A stretch of 64,000 nt of DNA from Akkermansia muciniphila (GTDB lineage: Bacteria > Verrucomicrobiota > Verrucomicrobiia > Limisphaerales > BJHT01). Each line of letters begins with the position of its first letter. Position 1 is the first letter of the stretch. The notes under the pieces were generated by a model. It ran no database searches. It saw nothing but the letters and a program-made list of their open reading frames with translations, and was not told the origin of the DNA. The translations under genes were made by a program, and so were the position numbers. Location: positions 23,738 through 87,737 of the forward strand of contig CAMAUZ010000024.1 in the NCBI GenBank assembly GCA_945861535.1. The letters are read 5' to 3'. Below, piece by piece: positions 34,717-43,697 of this stretch.

Positions 34717-35471
34717 GCGCGTTCTTCAGAGTTCTGCCGGTGGTGGCGGTGGTCGGTGTCGTCGTGATGAACTCGGGATCACTCAAGAAAACCCTCAACA
34801 TCGTCGGCAAGGTGCAGGTCGCCGCGACCTCGAGCACGGAGCTCTCGGGCATTGCCAGCGCCCTGGCGAATCATTTTGCGGAGACGCAGGATTTGCCGGT
34901 GGAAAGTCTCGACACCTTCCTCCGGGAAAACCTGCGCGCGAAGAACAGCCGGTCAGCCCGCGACCAGTCCAAGGATCCCTGGGGCACCGGCTACCGCCTC
35001 AACGTGGATGCCACCCGCAACGGGTTTACCATCCTTTCCGCAGGCCCGGACAAGAACTGGACGACCGAGGATGACCTGAATTATTTCTACGATCTCACCG
35101 GTGTCGCGGGCAAAAGCGCCATCAGCAGCACGCTCGCCGCCCGCGCCCGCACGCAGGCCGTCAAGGAGGGTGCGAGCAGCCCCGCCGCGGCAAGTGCGGT
35201 AGCCTTCCAACCCACCTCCGTCCCGTCGGCAGCTCCGCGGACACAATCCGCCGAGGAGACGAAGCGAAAGGTGATCGAGTTCCAGATGCGCCGGGCGGCA
35301 GAAGGTTCACCACAAGCGCAGTATGACATGGGCATGCGCTATCTCGAAGGCGACGGCGTCGAACGCGACCCCGTCCAGGGCCGCGAGTTGCTGGAGAAGT
35401 CCGCGCAGGGCGGGCACGGCGACGCGGTGAAAAAGCTGCAGATGTTTCCGGTGAAGCCCAAGCCCGAGTGA
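34713..35471 (+). CDS. Pseudopilin-like protein with Sel1 repeat
   Basis: The 252-residue product has one N-terminal membrane helix (VLPVVAVVGVVVM). A GspG-like C-terminal fold follows (about 40-130: DPWGTGYRLNVDATRNGFTI and SAGPDKNWTTEDD, the calcium-loop region of major pseudopilins). After a Ser/Pro/Ala linker there is a Sel1-type repeat (QAQYDMGMRYLEGDGVERDP, LLEKSAQGGHGDA). The usual FTLIE prepilin cleavage motif is absent. The start overlaps the previous stop by four bases, so the two are almost certainly translationally coupled. Combining a pseudopilin fold with Sel1 repeats suggests a periplasmic partner for the cyclic-nucleotide protein. Confidence 0.75.
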   Translation: MSAFFRVLPVVAVVGVVVMNSGSLKKTLNIVGKVQVAATSSTELSGIASALANHFAETQDLPVESLDTFLRENLRAKNSRSARDQSKDPWGTGYRLNVDATRNGFTILSAGPDKNWTTEDDLNYFYDLTGVAGKSAISSTLAARARTQAVKEGASSPAAASAVAFQPTSVPSAAPRTQSAEETKRKVIEFQMRRAAEGSPQAQYDMGMRYLEGDGVERDPVQGRELLEKSAQGGHGDAVKKLQMFPVKPKPE

Positions 35472-35712
35472 CAGCGGACGGTGGCGCCGCCGCTTTCCGA
35501 TTCGTTCGCCCCCGATGGGCTTGTTTCATCGCAGCGGTAGAAAGAGACCGCTCTTTGCGCCCCAGCGCGCCAGCGTCGCCGGCGCGGGCGGTCACTTGGT
35601 CGTCGGGCGGGAGATCGCCAGGGACGTCGTTGGGGCGCTCCGGAAAGGCAGGGATCAGGCATTCGCTTGCGACGAGGCGGGAGCGAGGTTGTGGATGCAC
35701 TCCGGCGCGCAC

Positions 35713-37401
35713 CTACCGGGATTTTGAAGGGGGTGCTTCGTAGAGACGGCGGAGTTCGGCGGGGGAACGCCCCAGGTAATAGAGGAGCGTCACCCGGGCC
35801 ATGCGCGCGTAGGTGCGCAGGACGCCGAGTTGCCGAAAACGCCGCGCAGAGGTGCTGACGACGGTGTCGGCGAGGGCGAGCCGGCCGGCGGGGCGGAGCT
35901 GGCGGCACAGCTCGAACTCTTCCATCAAGGGCACGGCGGGAATGCCGCCGGTCGCGGTCAGCACGGAGCGCCGGACGAAGATGGCCTGGTCCGCCATGAC
36001 GCGGCGGCCGAGGTAAAGGCGCAGGGCGCACTTGAGGCGCGAGCCGCGGAGGAGCAGGGGAGCGTCGCGAAATATTTTCCAGCAACCACCGCCGACCACG
36101 GTGGCGTCGTGCAGCGAATCTAGAATCGCGCGACCCGCATCGGGCGCGAGCCAGGTGTCGGCGTGGACCATGAGGATGATGTCGCCGGTGGCGTGGGCGG
36201 CGCCGTGGCGGAGTTGGTGTCCGCGGCCGGGTTCGGTGGTGAGGACGCGGCAGCGGGCCGCGGTGGCGAGCGCGCAGGTGCGGTCGGTGCTGCGGGCATC
36301 GACGACGATGATCTCGGAGATTTCCGGGATCGCTTGGAGGCGGCGCAGCGTGGCGGGGAGTTCGGCCTCCTCGTTCAACGTGGGGATGATGACGGAGATG
36401 GTTTTGAGCAAGGTCCAGACATTTTCCTGCGCCCGGGCCTGGTCGAACCGGCGTTCTTCGCGGGCGAGAATGGCCGCGCCGATGACGACCCAGGTGACGT
36501 TGGTTGCCAGCGTGAGGAGCGATCCGGCGACGGCGTCCGCGGCGGGAATGTGATACAGCGCGAGGATTCCGAGCGCGGCGGCTTCGCGCACACCGAGGCC
36601 GCCGAACGAAGGCACGGCGACCATCGCCGCGATGACCGGGAAGGTCCACAGCAGCTCGAACCACGGGCAATCGACCGAGACCACCGCGCGCAGGCACAGC
36701 GCCATCAGCGTGCAGGAGATGGCCTGCACGACGAAGCCGAGCAGCAGGCCGTACGCGGCGAGACGCGGCGTGAGGATGAGCTGCCGGGCGGCGATGGCGA
36801 AGGAATTGAAGGTGCGCGCGAGGAGGTGTTCGGAGCGCGGTCGCCAGCGGAAAATCAGCACCAGGCCGACGAGGCCGCCCGCCATCCCGGCGAGCAGCAG
36901 CGGCAACGGCAGCCTTGCGCCGAAGGCGGTGGCGGTGCCGAGCGCGCCCTTGGCGGCGGCGAGCGCGAAAGCCAGGAGAATGAAAATGAACATGCCGCCG
37001 AGGCCGAGGAAGCGCGCGAGCGGCGCGGAGGCGACGACGTTGGGCAGCGGTTGCCGAAACCAGCGCGAATACAGGCCGGCCTTGGCCAGATCACCGACCG
37101 CGGGCGTGAGCAGGAAAAAACTGAGCGCGTGGCCGATGGCGTAGAGGCGTGTGGTGGCGCCGGGATGCACGGCGGCATTGGTGAGCCGGAGCATCAGGTG
37201 CCAGCGCCACGCGCCCGCCAGCAGCATGAGACCGAAGATGCCTTCCGCGGCGAGGAACCAGCCGAGCTTCATGCGGCGGAAGACGCCCGCCAGTTCGGCG
37301 ACGTCGATTTTCCAAAAGATGATCCCCAGCGCGGCGACGGTGATGACGACGGCGAGCAGGCGTTTCCAGGGGAAGGAGGATTTGGGCGATGGCGGGGTCA
37401 C
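35713..37401 (-). CDS. Fusion of LPG-synthase/flippase-like membrane domain and rSAM-associated type glycosyltransferase
   Basis: The 562-residue product (GTG start) has an N-terminal UPF0104/lysylphosphatidylglycerol-synthase-like membrane domain with about eight helices (1-320). It includes VPSFGGLGVREAA, the diagnostic loop of that family. Residues about 335-555 are a GT2 domain of the TIGR04283 type: SVIIPTLNEEAELPATLRRL, VVDARSTDRTCALA, MVHADTWLAPDAG, and the late PLMEEFELCRQLRPAGRLAL. The two are usually separate proteins. The fusion suggests a membrane glycolipid pathway in which transport or lipid modification and sugar transfer are coupled. Substrate unknown. Confidence 0.88.
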   Translation of the reverse strand: MTPPSPKSSFPWKRLLAVVITVAALGIIFWKIDVAELAGVFRRMKLGWFLAAEGIFGLMLLAGAWRWHLMLRLTNAAVHPGATTRLYAIGHALSFFLLTPAVGDLAKAGLYSRWFRQPLPNVVASAPLARFLGLGGMFIFILLAFALAAAKGALGTATAFGARLPLPLLLAGMAGGLVGLVLIFRWRPRSEHLLARTFNSFAIAARQLILTPRLAAYGLLLGFVVQAISCTLMALCLRAVVSVDCPWFELLWTFPVIAAMVAVPSFGGLGVREAAALGILALYHIPAADAVAGSLLTLATNVTWVVIGAAILAREERRFDQARAQENVWTLLKTISVIIPTLNEEAELPATLRRLQAIPEISEIIVVDARSTDRTCALATAARCRVLTTEPGRGHQLRHGAAHATGDIILMVHADTWLAPDAGRAILDSLHDATVVGGGCWKIFRDAPLLLRGSRLKCALRLYLGRRVMADQAIFVRRSVLTATGGIPAVPLMEEFELCRQLRPAGRLALADTVVSTSARRFRQLGVLRTYARMARVTLLYYLGRSPAELRRLYEAPPSKSR

Positions 37402-37460
37402 GCGAAGGTCGGGCGGTTGTGCGGGAAAGGGCGGGGGAATGCAATGCGGGACTGGGGAGG

Positions 37461-37603
37461 GACTTGCAAAACCTCGGCTTCACGGTTCCGGCTTTCCATC
37501 TTTTACCCCGCATCTTTTACCAAATGCTTGGGCCGTGGACGAAGGGACGGGATGCCGATGGTAAAAGATGGTGGGTAAAAGATAGACAAGCAGGGGTTTT
37601 GCC
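37461..37603. repeat. Palindromic repeat element R4, copy 1
   Basis: On the left arm ATCTTTTACC occurs twice in tandem (37499 and 37512). On the right arm its complement GGTAAAAGAT occurs twice (37560 and 37574). The flanks CTCGGCTTCACGGTTCCGG and GGGGTTTTGCC match the flanks of copy 2 at 56247-56387. It is a non-autonomous, MITE-like palindrome; no open frame inside. Confidence 0.8.
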
Positions 37604-37618
37604 AGTGGCTCTGGGGAG

Positions 37619-37637
37619 AGTGATTAGTGGTTAGTCG
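37619..37637 (+). repeat. Short heptanucleotide repeat (AGTGATT, AGTGGTT)
   Basis: Two and a half 7-bp units related to the AGTAATT tracts at 54835, 55079 and 56212. As at 56212-56242, it lies beside an R4 palindrome. Confidence 0.5.
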
Positions 37638-37850
37638 GTTCAGGGGCGGTGTTGCCCGCAGGGGCTGATGTACTGTCGCGGATACCGGGCTGCACTGGAG
37701 CGTGGCGATGGGCGGAGCACTAGGCGCGGTACGGGGACGAATCCGGGCAACCTCGAAATGCTTGCGCCGACTTCGCCTGCGGGCGCGAAAACGACGCACG
37801 CGCACTTCGGACTTCCCTTTCGCTTCGCGGTGGCGACAGTTCGCGCCGCT

Positions 37851-40229
37851 ATGCCCAAAACGTCTTTTGCCCTCCTGATCGCTTGCGTTGCCATGTTGCT
37901 GCCGGTGCGTGCCGCCGCGCCGTTCGAGTTGAAGGACGGTGACCGCGTGGTCTTCCTCGGCGACACGCTGATCGAGCGCGAGCAGCATTACGGGTGGATC
38001 GAGCTGATGCTCACCACGCGCTTCCCGGACCGCAACGTCACCTTCCGCAATCTCGGCTGGAGCGCGGACCTGCCGAATGGCGAGTCGCGTCTCGGCCTGA
38101 GCCTCCGCCAGGCCGGGCACGAACCCGAGGGCGAAGCGTGGGAGCTGCTCCAGAAGCAGATCACCGAGACCAAGCCGACGGTGGCGTTCATCGGCTACGG
38201 CATGGCGGCGTCCTTCGCGGGCGAGGCGGGGCTGCCGAAGTTCAAGGAGGATTACAACCGGCTGCTGGAGACGATTGATAAGCTGTCGCCGGGGTGCCGG
38301 TTGGTGCTGCTGACGCCGATCAAGCACGAGAAGCTGCCGGCCCCCCTGCCTGACCCGACGAAGCACAACGAGCAAATTGGGCTCTATGCCAAGGCGACGA
38401 AGGAAATGGCGGAGCAACGCAAAGCGCACTTTGTTTCCCTCTTCGAGCCTGACCTCTTCGATCGGTTCGCCCCCGGCTCCAATGGAATCGCACAGCCCAT
38501 AACAGAGGCTGGGATTCATCTGACCAGCTATGGCTATTTCAAGGCGGCGAGCCGCATTGGTACGAGCTTGGGGTTGCCGTTGAACGAAGGCGAATTTCGC
38601 GGCAAGGACAAGGATACTCTCCGCGCCGTCATCCTCCGCAAAAACGAGTTCTACTTCCACCGCTCGCGCCCCGCGAACATGGCTTACATCTTCGGCTTCC
38701 GAAAACGCGAGCAGGGCAAAAACGCCGTCGAGATGCCGCAGTTCGATCCGCTCATCGCGAAGGAGGAGCAGAAGATTCGCGAACTGTGCAAGCACCTCAA
38801 CGACGCGAGCTTCAAGCCCGGTCCAGAACTCCAGCCCGCCGCGCTGCTTGGCAAGGCCGCCGCCGCCAAACACACGCCGCAGCCCACGCCCGAGTTCACC
38901 GTGGCCGATGGTTTCGAGATCACGCTTTGGGCCGAGAATCCGCATCTCGCCAAGCCCATTCACATCAACTTCGATCCGCAGGGCCGCCTGTGGGTCGCCA
39001 GCAGCGAGGTCTATCCGCAGATCGAACCCGGCCAGGCCGCGCACGACAAAATCATCGTGCTTGAGGACACCACCGGCGCGGGCAAGGCCGACAAGGCCAC
39101 CGTCTTCGCCGACAACATGCTCATCCCCACCGGCCTCGCTCCTGGCGATGGCGGCGTCTATGTCGCACAAAGCACGGAGTTGCTGCATCTGAAGGACACC
39201 AACGGCGACGGCAAAGCCGATGTGCGCCGCGTCGTCCTCTCCAGCTTCGGCACCGAGGATACGCACCACAATCTCCACACGCTCCGCTGGGGGCACGACG
39301 GCCGTCTCTGGATGAGCCAGTCCATTTACACCCGCAGCGAAGTTGAGACGCCCCACGGCGTCGTGCGCCTCCGCAGCGGCGGCGTGTTCCGCTTCGAACC
39401 GAGCACGATGAAACTCGAGGTTGTCTTCAAAGGCTGGGTGAACGCGTGGGGCCACCAGTTCGATGATTACGGACAATCCTTCGTCACCGATGGCGCGGGC
39501 GGCGGCGGCATCAACTGGGGCCTGCCCGGCGCGATGTATCAGACCTACGCCCGTGCGCGGCGCATCCTCGGCAGCGTGAGTCCCGGCGGTTATCCGAAGT
39601 TCGCGAGCATCGAGATCATCCGCAGCGAGCAGTTTCCGGCCGACTGGCAGGGCCGCGTCATCACCTGCGACTTCCGCGCGAACCGCGTCACCAGCTTCAG
39701 CATCACCGAGCAGGGCGCGGCCTACGTGACCAAGCAGGAGACCGATGTCTGCCGCACCAAGAACAACACCTTCCGCCCCATCGACGTGAAGCTCGGCCCT
39801 GACGGCGCGCTCTACATCGCCGACTGGAGCAACCCGATCATCAACCACGGCGAGGTCGATTTCCGTGACCCGCGCCGCGACCGCGAGCACGGCCGCATCT
39901 GGCGCGTGAGCGCGACGACCAAGCCGGCATTTAAAAAACCCGCGCTGGCCGCAGCGAGCACCAGCGCCCTGCTGAACGAACTGCTCTCGCCCAATCACTT
40001 CAACTCCTCGCAAGCCACGCGTCTGCTGGTTGAAAAAGGTGCCGCCGCCGTCACGCCGGAACTGAAAACCTGGACCGCGAATCTGAAGGACGAGAAGCAA
40101 CTCCTCTGCGCGCTGTGGATTCACCAGGCCCTGAACCAGCCCGCGCCCGAACTGCTCGACCGTCTCCTCGGCGCGCAGGATGGCCGCATCCGTGCGGCGG
40201 CGGTGCGGGTGCTGGCGGGGGAGTTGTGA
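37851..40229 (+). CDS. Secreted SGNH-like plus PVC-type dehydrogenase propeller protein
   Basis: The 792-residue protein has a signal peptide (1-23, ending RAAAP) and an SGNH-like domain (about 25-245: VVFLGDTLIERE, NLGWSAD, FIGYGMAASF, EAGIHLTSYG). The PVC membrane-bound-dehydrogenase-type propeller follows (about 330-690), with calcium-loop-like DTNGDGKADVRRV and WSNPIINHGEVDFRDPRRD. The tail is one or two HEAT-like repeats ending abruptly at RIRAAAVRVLAGEL. In relatives the HEAT array continues into a cytochrome c domain; here that half is the separate gene at 40901, beyond a toxin-antitoxin cassette. The SGNH serine is Thr here (GDT). The start at 37851 is set by the signal peptide. Confidence 0.88.
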   Translation: MPKTSFALLIACVAMLLPVRAAAPFELKDGDRVVFLGDTLIEREQHYGWIELMLTTRFPDRNVTFRNLGWSADLPNGESRLGLSLRQAGHEPEGEAWELLQKQITETKPTVAFIGYGMAASFAGEAGLPKFKEDYNRLLETIDKLSPGCRLVLLTPIKHEKLPAPLPDPTKHNEQIGLYAKATKEMAEQRKAHFVSLFEPDLFDRFAPGSNGIAQPITEAGIHLTSYGYFKAASRIGTSLGLPLNEGEFRGKDKDTLRAVILRKNEFYFHRSRPANMAYIFGFRKREQGKNAVEMPQFDPLIAKEEQKIRELCKHLNDASFKPGPELQPAALLGKAAAAKHTPQPTPEFTVADGFEITLWAENPHLAKPIHINFDPQGRLWVASSEVYPQIEPGQAAHDKIIVLEDTTGAGKADKATVFADNMLIPTGLAPGDGGVYVAQSTELLHLKDTNGDGKADVRRVVLSSFGTEDTHHNLHTLRWGHDGRLWMSQSIYTRSEVETPHGVVRLRSGGVFRFEPSTMKLEVVFKGWVNAWGHQFDDYGQSFVTDGAGGGGINWGLPGAMYQTYARARRILGSVSPGGYPKFASIEIIRSEQFPADWQGRVITCDFRANRVTSFSITEQGAAYVTKQETDVCRTKNNTFRPIDVKLGPDGALYIADWSNPIINHGEVDFRDPRRDREHGRIWRVSATTKPAFKKPALAAASTSALLNELLSPNHFNSSQATRLLVEKGAAAVTPELKTWTANLKDEKQLLCALWIHQALNQPAPELLDRLLGAQDGRIRAAAVRVLAGEL

Positions 40230-40268
40230 ACCGTTGGCAAAGCGAATTGTCGGAACTCAATTGCAACC

Positions 40269-40457
40269 ATGAGCGCCACTGAACTGCTGGAAGAAGCCCG
40301 CAAGCTCAAACCCAATGAGCGCGCGCGGTTCATAGAGTTGCTGGCCCGGCAAACCGACTGGCTAGAGGACGTGATCGACTCCGCCATTGCCGACTCGCGC
40401 CGGGACGAACCGGAGCGGCCGTTGTCTGAATTGCTCACCCGCCACGGTCTGGCATGA
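40269..40457 (+). CDS. Antitoxin component of a RelE/ParE-type module
   Basis: A 62-residue acidic helical protein (MSATELLEEARKLKPNERAR ... LSELLTRHGLA) with the size and composition of the antitoxins paired with RelE/ParE toxins in PVC and cyanobacterial genomes. Its stop overlaps the toxin start (ATGA at 40454), the standard translational coupling of such pairs. It probably binds and neutralises the toxin and represses the pair. Confidence 0.82.
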   Translation: MSATELLEEARKLKPNERARFIELLARQTDWLEDVIDSAIADSRRDEPERPLSELLTRHGLA

Positions 40458-40708
40458 AATGGCAGATTGTCACCAAACGCAGCTTCGACAAGGAGTTCGC
40501 CGCGTTGCAACCGGACACGCAGCGCCGCGTCGCGGACGCCGTGTCGAAGCTGGCGGACAACCCGCTCCCGCCCGGCCACACAAAGCTGCGTGGCTCCAAC
40601 GACTACCGCATTCGCCTCGGCGATTATCGCGTGATTTACTCGCTGAACCCCGCTGCGCATCTCGTCCGACTGCTCGCCGTTGGACATCGCCGGGAAATTT
40701 ATCGTTGA
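40454..40708 (+). CDS. RelE/ParE-family toxin
   Basis: The 84-residue basic protein reads MKWQIVTKRSFDKEFAALQP, then NPLPPGHTKLRGSNDYRIRL and GDYRVIYSLNPAAHLVRLLA, ending VGHRREIYR. The L.G...YRIRLGDYRVIY core and the terminal HRREIY are the signature of RelE/ParE superfamily toxins; RelE members cleave mRNA on the ribosome. Size is typical and it overlaps the antitoxin by four bases. It sits between two genes that look like halves of one protein. Confidence 0.9.
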   Translation: MKWQIVTKRSFDKEFAALQPDTQRRVADAVSKLADNPLPPGHTKLRGSNDYRIRLGDYRVIYSLNPAAHLVRLLAVGHRREIYR

Positions 40709-40709
40709 G

Positions 40710-40904
40710 ATGAAATCCACCCCGCGCCCACTCACCCCTCGTCAGGGACTTCGGCTGGTCCAAGCCCAATTGAAGAAGCTCCACGCACGCGTGGAAGACC
40801 TCGCCGACTACCTCGATCTGCTGGAGGCGCGAGAGCGGAATGCGGGAAAACCCACCCTTACAATCGACCAAGTTCGCCAACGCCTTCGTTTGAAAAAAAT
40901 ATGA
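40710..40904 (+). CDS. Small basic helical protein, third gene of the toxin-antitoxin cassette
   Basis: ATG at 40710 follows the toxin stop by one base. The 64-residue product (KSTPRPLTPRQGLRLVQAQL ... IDQVRQRLRLKKI) is predicted helical and strongly basic at the C-terminus. Its stop overlaps the start of the HEAT-cytochrome gene (ATGA at 40901), so all five genes from 37851 to 42964 appear to be one operon. No family recognised; it may be a regulator or linker for the next gene. Confidence 0.6.
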   Translation: MKSTPRPLTPRQGLRLVQAQLKKLHARVEDLADYLDLLEARERNAGKPTLTIDQVRQRLRLKKI

Positions 40905-42964
40905 AAGCCATCACCTGCCCGTCGCTCGCGTGCTTCATCGCCGCCGTTTTCTGTTTCAATTCCACCAGCGTACTGGTCGCTGCGCCTACACCCCAGGACG
41001 CCCAGCTCGCGCGTCTCGCCAAACTCGTCGCCGACCCGCACCCGCGCGTGCGCGTCGAGGCCGTGCGCGCGCTAGGGAAGATTCCCACGACGCGTTCGGT
41101 GGAGTTGGTGCTCTCGGCGGTCGATACCATCGGCACGGACAACTTCCTCGATTACGCAATCTGGCTTTCCGTGAACGACCTCGCGCAGCCGTTCCTCACC
41201 GCGCTGGAATCGGGCGCGTGGGTGCCGAACTCGCCGGCGAAACAGAAGCAGGTCGAGTTCGCGCTGCGTGCGCTCGATCCCGCGCTCGGCGCATCCAGCG
41301 TCGCCCGCCTGCTTGCCACCAAACCCCTCACGCGCGACGGCTCCGGCGCGTGGATCGAACTCATCGGCACCGCGGGCGGCCCGACGGAGGTTAATCGCCT
41401 TTGGGAACAGACCGTCACCGGTGGATTCGATGACGCCGCGACCGTGCGCGCGCTGACCGCGCTCACGCAGGCCGCGCGGCTGCGGCAGGTCAAACCGGCG
41501 GGCGATGGCTCGCGGGCCGTGACTTTGCTCGAACACAAGAGTGTCGCTGTCCGCCGCGAAGCCGTCGCATTCCTCGGCGCGGGGAAGAATCCCGGTGCGA
41601 GTTTTGCAAAAATGGTTTCGCTCGCCGGAGCCGCCGATACCGCGCCCGAAGTTCGCGCCGCGCTCTTCGCCGCCTTCCGCGAACTCGGCGCGATCCCGCC
41701 CGTGCTCGGCGCATTGCAACCGCTCGCCGCCAAGACCTCGCCCGCGCCCGTGCGCAGCGCGGCGGCGACCACGCTTGCGTCGTTGCAGCCCGCGAAATTC
41801 GCCAGCCTCGCGCTGGAAGTGCTCGCCGAAACCAAGAGCGACGCCGAAGCCCTCGACCTCTGGCGTTCGCTGCTCACGGCCAAGGGCATGGCCAAGCAGC
41901 TCGCGCCCTACGTCGGCACGGCCCAACTCCCGCCCGCCATCGCGTTGGCTGGCCTGCGCGCCGCCCGCGAAGGCGGCCAGCCTGAGCCCTCGCTCATCGC
42001 CGCGCTCAACAAGCAGTCGAATGTCGCCCTTAGTCCCGACAAGCTCACGCCCGAGCGCCTCAAGGAAATCGCCGACATCGCGCTGAAATCCGGCGATGCC
42101 GCGCGCGGCGAACGCATTTACCGCCGCGCGGAACTCGGCTGCGTCCTTTGCCATAGCATCGGCGGCGTGGGCGGCAAGGTCGGTCCCGACATGACCAGCC
42201 TCGGCGCGAGCGCGCCCGCGGATTACCTCGTCGAGTCCGTGCTCGTGCCCAACGCGAAAATCAAAGAGGGCTTCCACTCGATCATCGTCGAGACCAAGGA
42301 CGACCTCGAATTCAGCGGCATCCTCGTGCGCGAGACCGGGCAGGAACTCATCCTCCGCAACGCGCAGAATCAGGAAGTCTCCGTCGCGAAAAACAACCTT
42401 CGCAAACGCTCCAACGGCCTCTCGCTCATGCCCGCTGGCCTCGTGGACACCTTGAGCGAAGGCGAGCGCCTGGACCTCTTCCGTTTCCTCACCGAACTCG
42501 GCAAGGCGGGCAACTACGACGCCAGCAAAGGCGGCGTGGCGCGCGTCTGGCAGGTGCTCGCGGGGACGACCTTCATCGAGCAGGACGGCTTCGAGCGCGT
42601 GGTTAAGGGCGAGGTGAAACAGGGCTGGAAACCGCTCCTCGCGCGCGTCAGCGGCGGTCTCGCGGCCGAGGACATCGCCGAGCTTGGCAAGTCGCAAGCC
42701 GACCGCCTCGTCACCTTCTATACCAGCACGCAATTCACCGTGGCGAAGGAAGGCCCCGTGACCTTCGAGCTAGATGGCGTGACCAAGCCCGAGGTTTGGA
42801 TCGACGGCGTGAAAGCCGCCATTCAGGGAGCGTCCGGTGCGAAGTCCAGCCTCACCGCGAACCTCAAGCCCGGTCCGCACACCGTCGTGCTGCGCCTCGA
42901 CGCGCGACAGTTGCCCGAGCAATTCAAGCTCCGCTGCGGGGATGTGAACTGGGCGCAGAATTGA
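40901..42964 (+). CDS. Secreted HEAT-repeat and PVC-type cytochrome c protein
   Basis: The 687-residue product has its own signal peptide (1-27). HEAT repeats follow to about residue 400 (LVADPHPRVRVEAVRALGKI, SVAVRREAVAFLGAGKNPGA). A PVC-type heme-binding domain contains CVLCHSIGG near residue 414 (CxxCH), then VGPDMTSLGA and ESVLVPNAKIKEGFHSIIVE. A C-terminal beta-rich carbohydrate-binding-like region completes it. Its N-terminal repeats continue where the protein at 37851 breaks off, so it is probably the electron-accepting half of the same periplasmic enzyme. Confidence 0.9.
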   Translation: MKAITCPSLACFIAAVFCFNSTSVLVAAPTPQDAQLARLAKLVADPHPRVRVEAVRALGKIPTTRSVELVLSAVDTIGTDNFLDYAIWLSVNDLAQPFLTALESGAWVPNSPAKQKQVEFALRALDPALGASSVARLLATKPLTRDGSGAWIELIGTAGGPTEVNRLWEQTVTGGFDDAATVRALTALTQAARLRQVKPAGDGSRAVTLLEHKSVAVRREAVAFLGAGKNPGASFAKMVSLAGAADTAPEVRAALFAAFRELGAIPPVLGALQPLAAKTSPAPVRSAAATTLASLQPAKFASLALEVLAETKSDAEALDLWRSLLTAKGMAKQLAPYVGTAQLPPAIALAGLRAAREGGQPEPSLIAALNKQSNVALSPDKLTPERLKEIADIALKSGDAARGERIYRRAELGCVLCHSIGGVGGKVGPDMTSLGASAPADYLVESVLVPNAKIKEGFHSIIVETKDDLEFSGILVRETGQELILRNAQNQEVSVAKNNLRKRSNGLSLMPAGLVDTLSEGERLDLFRFLTELGKAGNYDASKGGVARVWQVLAGTTFIEQDGFERVVKGEVKQGWKPLLARVSGGLAAEDIAELGKSQADRLVTFYTSTQFTVAKEGPVTFELDGVTKPEVWIDGVKAAIQGASGAKSSLTANLKPGPHTVVLRLDARQLPEQFKLRCGDVNWAQN

Positions 42965-43019
42965 GGGGGGTGGCGGGGGGCTTCTTGCGAAAGCATGACG
43001 AGGTGAAAGTCGCCCATAA

Positions 43020-43697
43020 ATGAACCGCGACGCTCAAGGTCGTCGCGTTGTCCGGCTGCGAACGCTGCTGGCGCTTGGTGGATTGCTCATTGGCGTGCTT
43101 GGAGGAATTGGGATCTGGCAATGGCCGCTGCTCCGGGACCAGCCGCGCGGGTGGATGTTCGGACAGTTGGAATTGGCTGCCGAAAAGTATGGCTACATGC
43201 TCGCCTACACTCACTCGGTGGACACGATCGAAATTTCCGAGGTCGAGAATGGACCGCGCGCGACCAATTCCATCGCTTTGGTGGTCGGTTCCCGCACTCT
43301 CCATGTCAAATGCGGGCCAACCCGACAACTTGCCGGTGCCGAAGCGGAGGAATTCTTGAAGCGATGGAGCTGGATGCACTTTCACTACAACCTCTCCGGC
43401 ATGTGCCACGACGAGGCATTTGCGATTCGTTTCCGCAAGAATGACAAGTCAGCGCTGGAGACGACGATCTGTTTCAAGTGTCAGAACTTCGAGATCCCAT
43501 TTCCGTTTACGGCCGAACCTGTGTACATGGGGTTCGATCTCGGTAGCCCCGCCGGCCAAGCCTTTCTCGCCGAGGTCCGCCGGCTTTTTCCTGATTCGCC
43601 GAAGTGGGTGGAAATGGATAAGCAGCGAGAGGGTAGGGAGAAAAAACGATCATCAGCCTCCGGCACCGAAGCGAGCAAATTGCCGGTGTCGAAGTGA
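43020..43697 (+). CDS. Membrane-anchored hypothetical protein
   Basis: The 225-residue product has one N-terminal membrane helix (LLALGGLLIGVLGGIGIW, residues about 15-33). The soluble domain includes FEIPFPFTAEPVYMGFDLGS and a polar, lysine-rich tail. Four cysteines are scattered without a CxxCH. No family recognised. It follows the cytochrome gene by 55 bases on the same strand but need not share its function. Confidence 0.6.
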   Translation: MNRDAQGRRVVRLRTLLALGGLLIGVLGGIGIWQWPLLRDQPRGWMFGQLELAAEKYGYMLAYTHSVDTIEISEVENGPRATNSIALVVGSRTLHVKCGPTRQLAGAEAEEFLKRWSWMHFHYNLSGMCHDEAFAIRFRKNDKSALETTICFKCQNFEIPFPFTAEPVYMGFDLGSPAGQAFLAEVRRLFPDSPKWVEMDKQREGREKKRSSASGTEASKLPVSK

